Positions 5,056-5,995 of a stretch of DNA of 5,995 bases are shown piece by piece. The stretch covers positions 1-5,995 of the forward strand of contig CAJKNS010000152.1 in the NCBI GenBank assembly GCA_905201305.1, in the 5' to 3' direction. Under the pieces are notes generated by a model that worked only from the letters and a program-made list of their open reading frames with translations, was not told where the DNA came from and did not search any database. The DNA comes from an uncultured Eubacteriales bacterium. GTDB taxonomy: Bacteria > Bacillota > Clostridia > Oscillospirales > Oscillospiraceae. Position 1 is the first letter of the stretch, and every line of letters starts with the position of its first letter. The position numbers were made by a program, and so were the translations under genes.

Positions 5056-5778
5056 TCAGCGGAGAATCTTGGAGAGGAACTGCTTGGTCCGCTCATGGGT
5101 GGGATTCTCAAAGAAGTGCTCCGGGGGACCTTCCTCAATGATGGTGCCGTCTGCCATAAAGATCACACGGTCTGCCACCTGACGGGCAAAGCCCATCTCG
5201 TGGGTTACCACCACCATGGTGATGTTCTCCTTGGAGAGCTTAATCATAACGTCCAGAACGTCCTGCACCGTCTCAGGATCCAGCGCCGAGGTGGGCTCAT
5301 CAAACAGGATGATCTTGGTCTGGCAGCACAGAGCACGGGCAATTGCCACACGCTGCTGCTGTCCGCCGGAAAGCGTGGTAGGATAGACGTTGGCTTTGTC
5401 CCTTAGACCAACCACATCCAGATAGTGATACGCAAGGTCCTCAGCTTCCTTCTTGGGCTTATGGTGGAGCTTGATAGGCGCCAGCGTCAGGTTCTGGAGC
5501 ACGGTTTTGTGGGGATAAAGGTTGAACTGCTGGAACACCATGCTCATGGTGGTACGGTTCAGCTGGGTTTTGTTTTTGTTGGTCAGCAGCGTGCCGTCAA
5601 TCCAAACCTCGCCGGAGGTGGGCTCCTCCAGAAAATTCATACAGCGCACGGTGGTGGACTTGCCGGAGCCGGAGGGTCCGATGATGACCAGCTTTTCGCC
5701 CTCTGCAACTTCCAGATTGACATCCTTTAATACATGGAGATCGCCGAAATATTTGTTCACATTCACAAGTTTAATCAC
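5056..5778 (-). CDS. Polar amino acid ABC transporter ATP-binding protein (GlnQ/GluA-like)
   Basis: A 240-residue cytoplasmic ATPase that drives import through the two permeases. Walker A is G34-P-S-G-S-G-K-S41, the Q-loop is in V81-F-Q-Q-F-N, the signature is L136-S-G-G-Q-Q-Q-R143, Walker B is I156-I-L-F-D-E-P162 with the D-loop S-A-L-D (164-167), and the switch is H193 in VVTHEMG. The opening IKLVNVNKYFGDLHVLKDV and the full length are typical of the HisP/GlnQ subfamily. A GTG start at 5776-5778 is chosen because GAGAGGGG lies 8 nt upstream and the family begins at this position; a TTG at 5796 would add six unrelated residues and lies next to, not after, the ribosome site. It is the first gene of the operon, followed 81 nt later by the binding-protein gene. 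Confidence 0.93.
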   Translation of the reverse strand: MIKLVNVNKYFGDLHVLKDVNLEVAEGEKLVIIGPSGSGKSTTVRCMNFLEEPTSGEVWIDGTLLTNKNKTQLNRTTMSMVFQQFNLYPHKTVLQNLTLAPIKLHHKPKKEAEDLAYHYLDVVGLRDKANVYPTTLSGGQQQRVAIARALCCQTKIILFDEPTSALDPETVQDVLDVMIKLSKENITMVVVTHEMGFARQVADRVIFMADGTIIEEGPPEHFFENPTHERTKQFLSKILR

Positions 5779-5786
5779 AGCGGGAA

Positions 5787-5794
5787 CCCCTCTC
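5787..5794 (-). promoter_or_regulatory. Ribosome binding site deciding the GTG start of the ATPase
   Basis: GAGAGGGG on the minus strand, 8 nt before the GTG at 5778. It fixes the start downstream of an in-frame TTG at 5796. Confidence 0.75.
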
Positions 5795-5809
5795 AATGAA
5801 AAATGAAAT

Positions 5810-5832
5810 CATGCCCAAGAACCTGGAGCATG
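5810..5832 (-). other. Leader hairpin of the ABC operon
   Basis: CATGC and GCATG, plus CCA and TGG with one bulged base, give an 8-bp stem around a 6-nt loop, in the expected untranslated leader about 15 nt before the ATPase ribosome site. No riboswitch or T-box consensus is recognisable. Confidence 0.45.
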
Positions 5833-5844
5833 AGTAATGACTCA
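5831..5844. promoter_or_regulatory. Short dyad TGAGT-N4-ACTCA in the operon upstream region
   Basis: A perfect 5-bp inverted repeat with a 4-nt centre (AATG). It overlaps the edges of the inverted repeats on both sides, so it could be an operator or an alternative RNA stem. The evidence is by symmetry only. Confidence 0.3.
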
Positions 5845-5873
5845 GAACATTTACTTTTTACAGCAAATGTTCT
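5844..5873. repeat. 9-bp inverted repeat (AGAACATTT / AAATGTTCT)
   Basis: Perfect arms at 5844-5852 and 5865-5873 with a 12-nt loop. On the plus strand it is followed by a T-rich run (5878-5894), so it resembles a terminator for plus-strand transcription, although no plus-strand gene ends here. On the minus strand, the direction of the gpmI-like gene, no T-tract follows. It marks the border between the AT-rich end and the rest of the window. Confidence 0.5.
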
Positions 5874-5902
5874 AAATTTTATTTTTTATTTTTCTTTTGA
5901 TT

Positions 5903-5995
5903 TTATTTTGTTAGTAGACTTTCTCCTGTCATTTCTGCTGGTTTTTCTATTCCCATTAGTTCTAACATTGTTGGTGCTAAGTCTGCTAGTTTTCC
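5903..5995 (-). CDS. gpmI: 2,3-bisphosphoglycerate-independent phosphoglycerate mutase, C-terminal fragment
   Basis: The last 30 codons and the TAA stop of a gene entering from the right. The tail reads G-K-L-A-D-L-A-P-T-M-L-E-L-M-G, then a KPAEMTG-E-S-L-L ending, which is the characteristic C-terminus of cofactor-independent phosphoglycerate mutase. The enzyme interconverts 3- and 2-phosphoglycerate in glycolysis, and this tail closes the alkaline-phosphatase-like phosphatase domain. Catalytic residues lie outside the window. Codon use is striking: apart from three ATG codons, only one of 27 codons ends in G or C (GAC), unlike every other gene in the window. Related alkaline-phosphatase-superfamily mutases share similar tails, so the symbol is probable rather than certain. 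Confidence 0.72.
   Translation of the reverse strand, partial: GKLADLAPTMLELMGIEKPAEMTGESLLTK

Noticed and set aside
5844..5873. Terminator of the gpmI-like gene
   Set aside because: On that gene's strand the stem is not followed by a T-tract, only by GAGTCATTACTC; the T-rich run lies on the opposite side.
5779..5880. T-box or amino acid riboswitch in the operon leader
   Set aside because: No T-box antiterminator consensus and no known riboswitch core is visible, and the leader is short.

Overview
The window looks like chromosomal DNA of a Gram-positive gut-type Clostridia member, probably Oscillospirales; the taxon is inferred. The signs are moderately GC-rich genes with G/C-ending codons, strong GGAGG-type ribosome binding sites before nearly every gene, lipoproteins with a classic lipobox, and sigma-A-type promoters. 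The last ~130 bases break this pattern and are strongly AT-rich.

Layout: (1) 1-56, minus, the N-terminus of a lipoprotein running off the window. (2) 144-1678, minus, a translationally coupled pair: a class I SAM-dependent methyltransferase followed by a CPBP (Abi) intramembrane protease. (3) 1679-1823, a divergent promoter region. (4) 1824-2189, plus, a CadC/SmtB-like ArsR-family metal sensor with residues for both the alpha3N thiolate site and the alpha5 Zn-type site. (5) 2194-2228, a bidirectional hairpin terminator between convergent transcripts. (6) 2228-2393, a 166-bp MITE-like element with near-perfect terminal inverted repeats and three internal hairpins. (7) 2399-5778, minus, a complete polar amino acid ABC uptake operon in the order ATPase, binding lipoprotein, permease, permease. 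It has two tandem mRNA hairpins between the binding protein and the first permease. (8) 5779-5902, an operon leader with several inverted repeats that merges into an A/T tract. (9) 5903-5995, minus, the last 30 codons of a phosphoglycerate mutase (gpmI-like) in almost exclusively A-ending codons.

How the genes work together: the ABC operon encodes every part of an importer: an extracytoplasmic lipoprotein receptor, a two-permease heterodimer and a cytoplasmic ATPase. The gene order matches Corynebacterium gluABCD. The metal sensor sits back to back with the methyltransferase/protease pair, with promoters about 20 bp apart, so it could control that pair as well as itself (inference).

I found no clearly new multi-gene system. 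The points most worth attention are the structured MITE, the dual-site metal sensor facing a methyltransferase-CPBP pair with no metal pump in view, the intercistronic hairpins in the ABC operon, and the abrupt codon-usage change near 5840-5900. That change may be horizontal transfer or a contig chimera.
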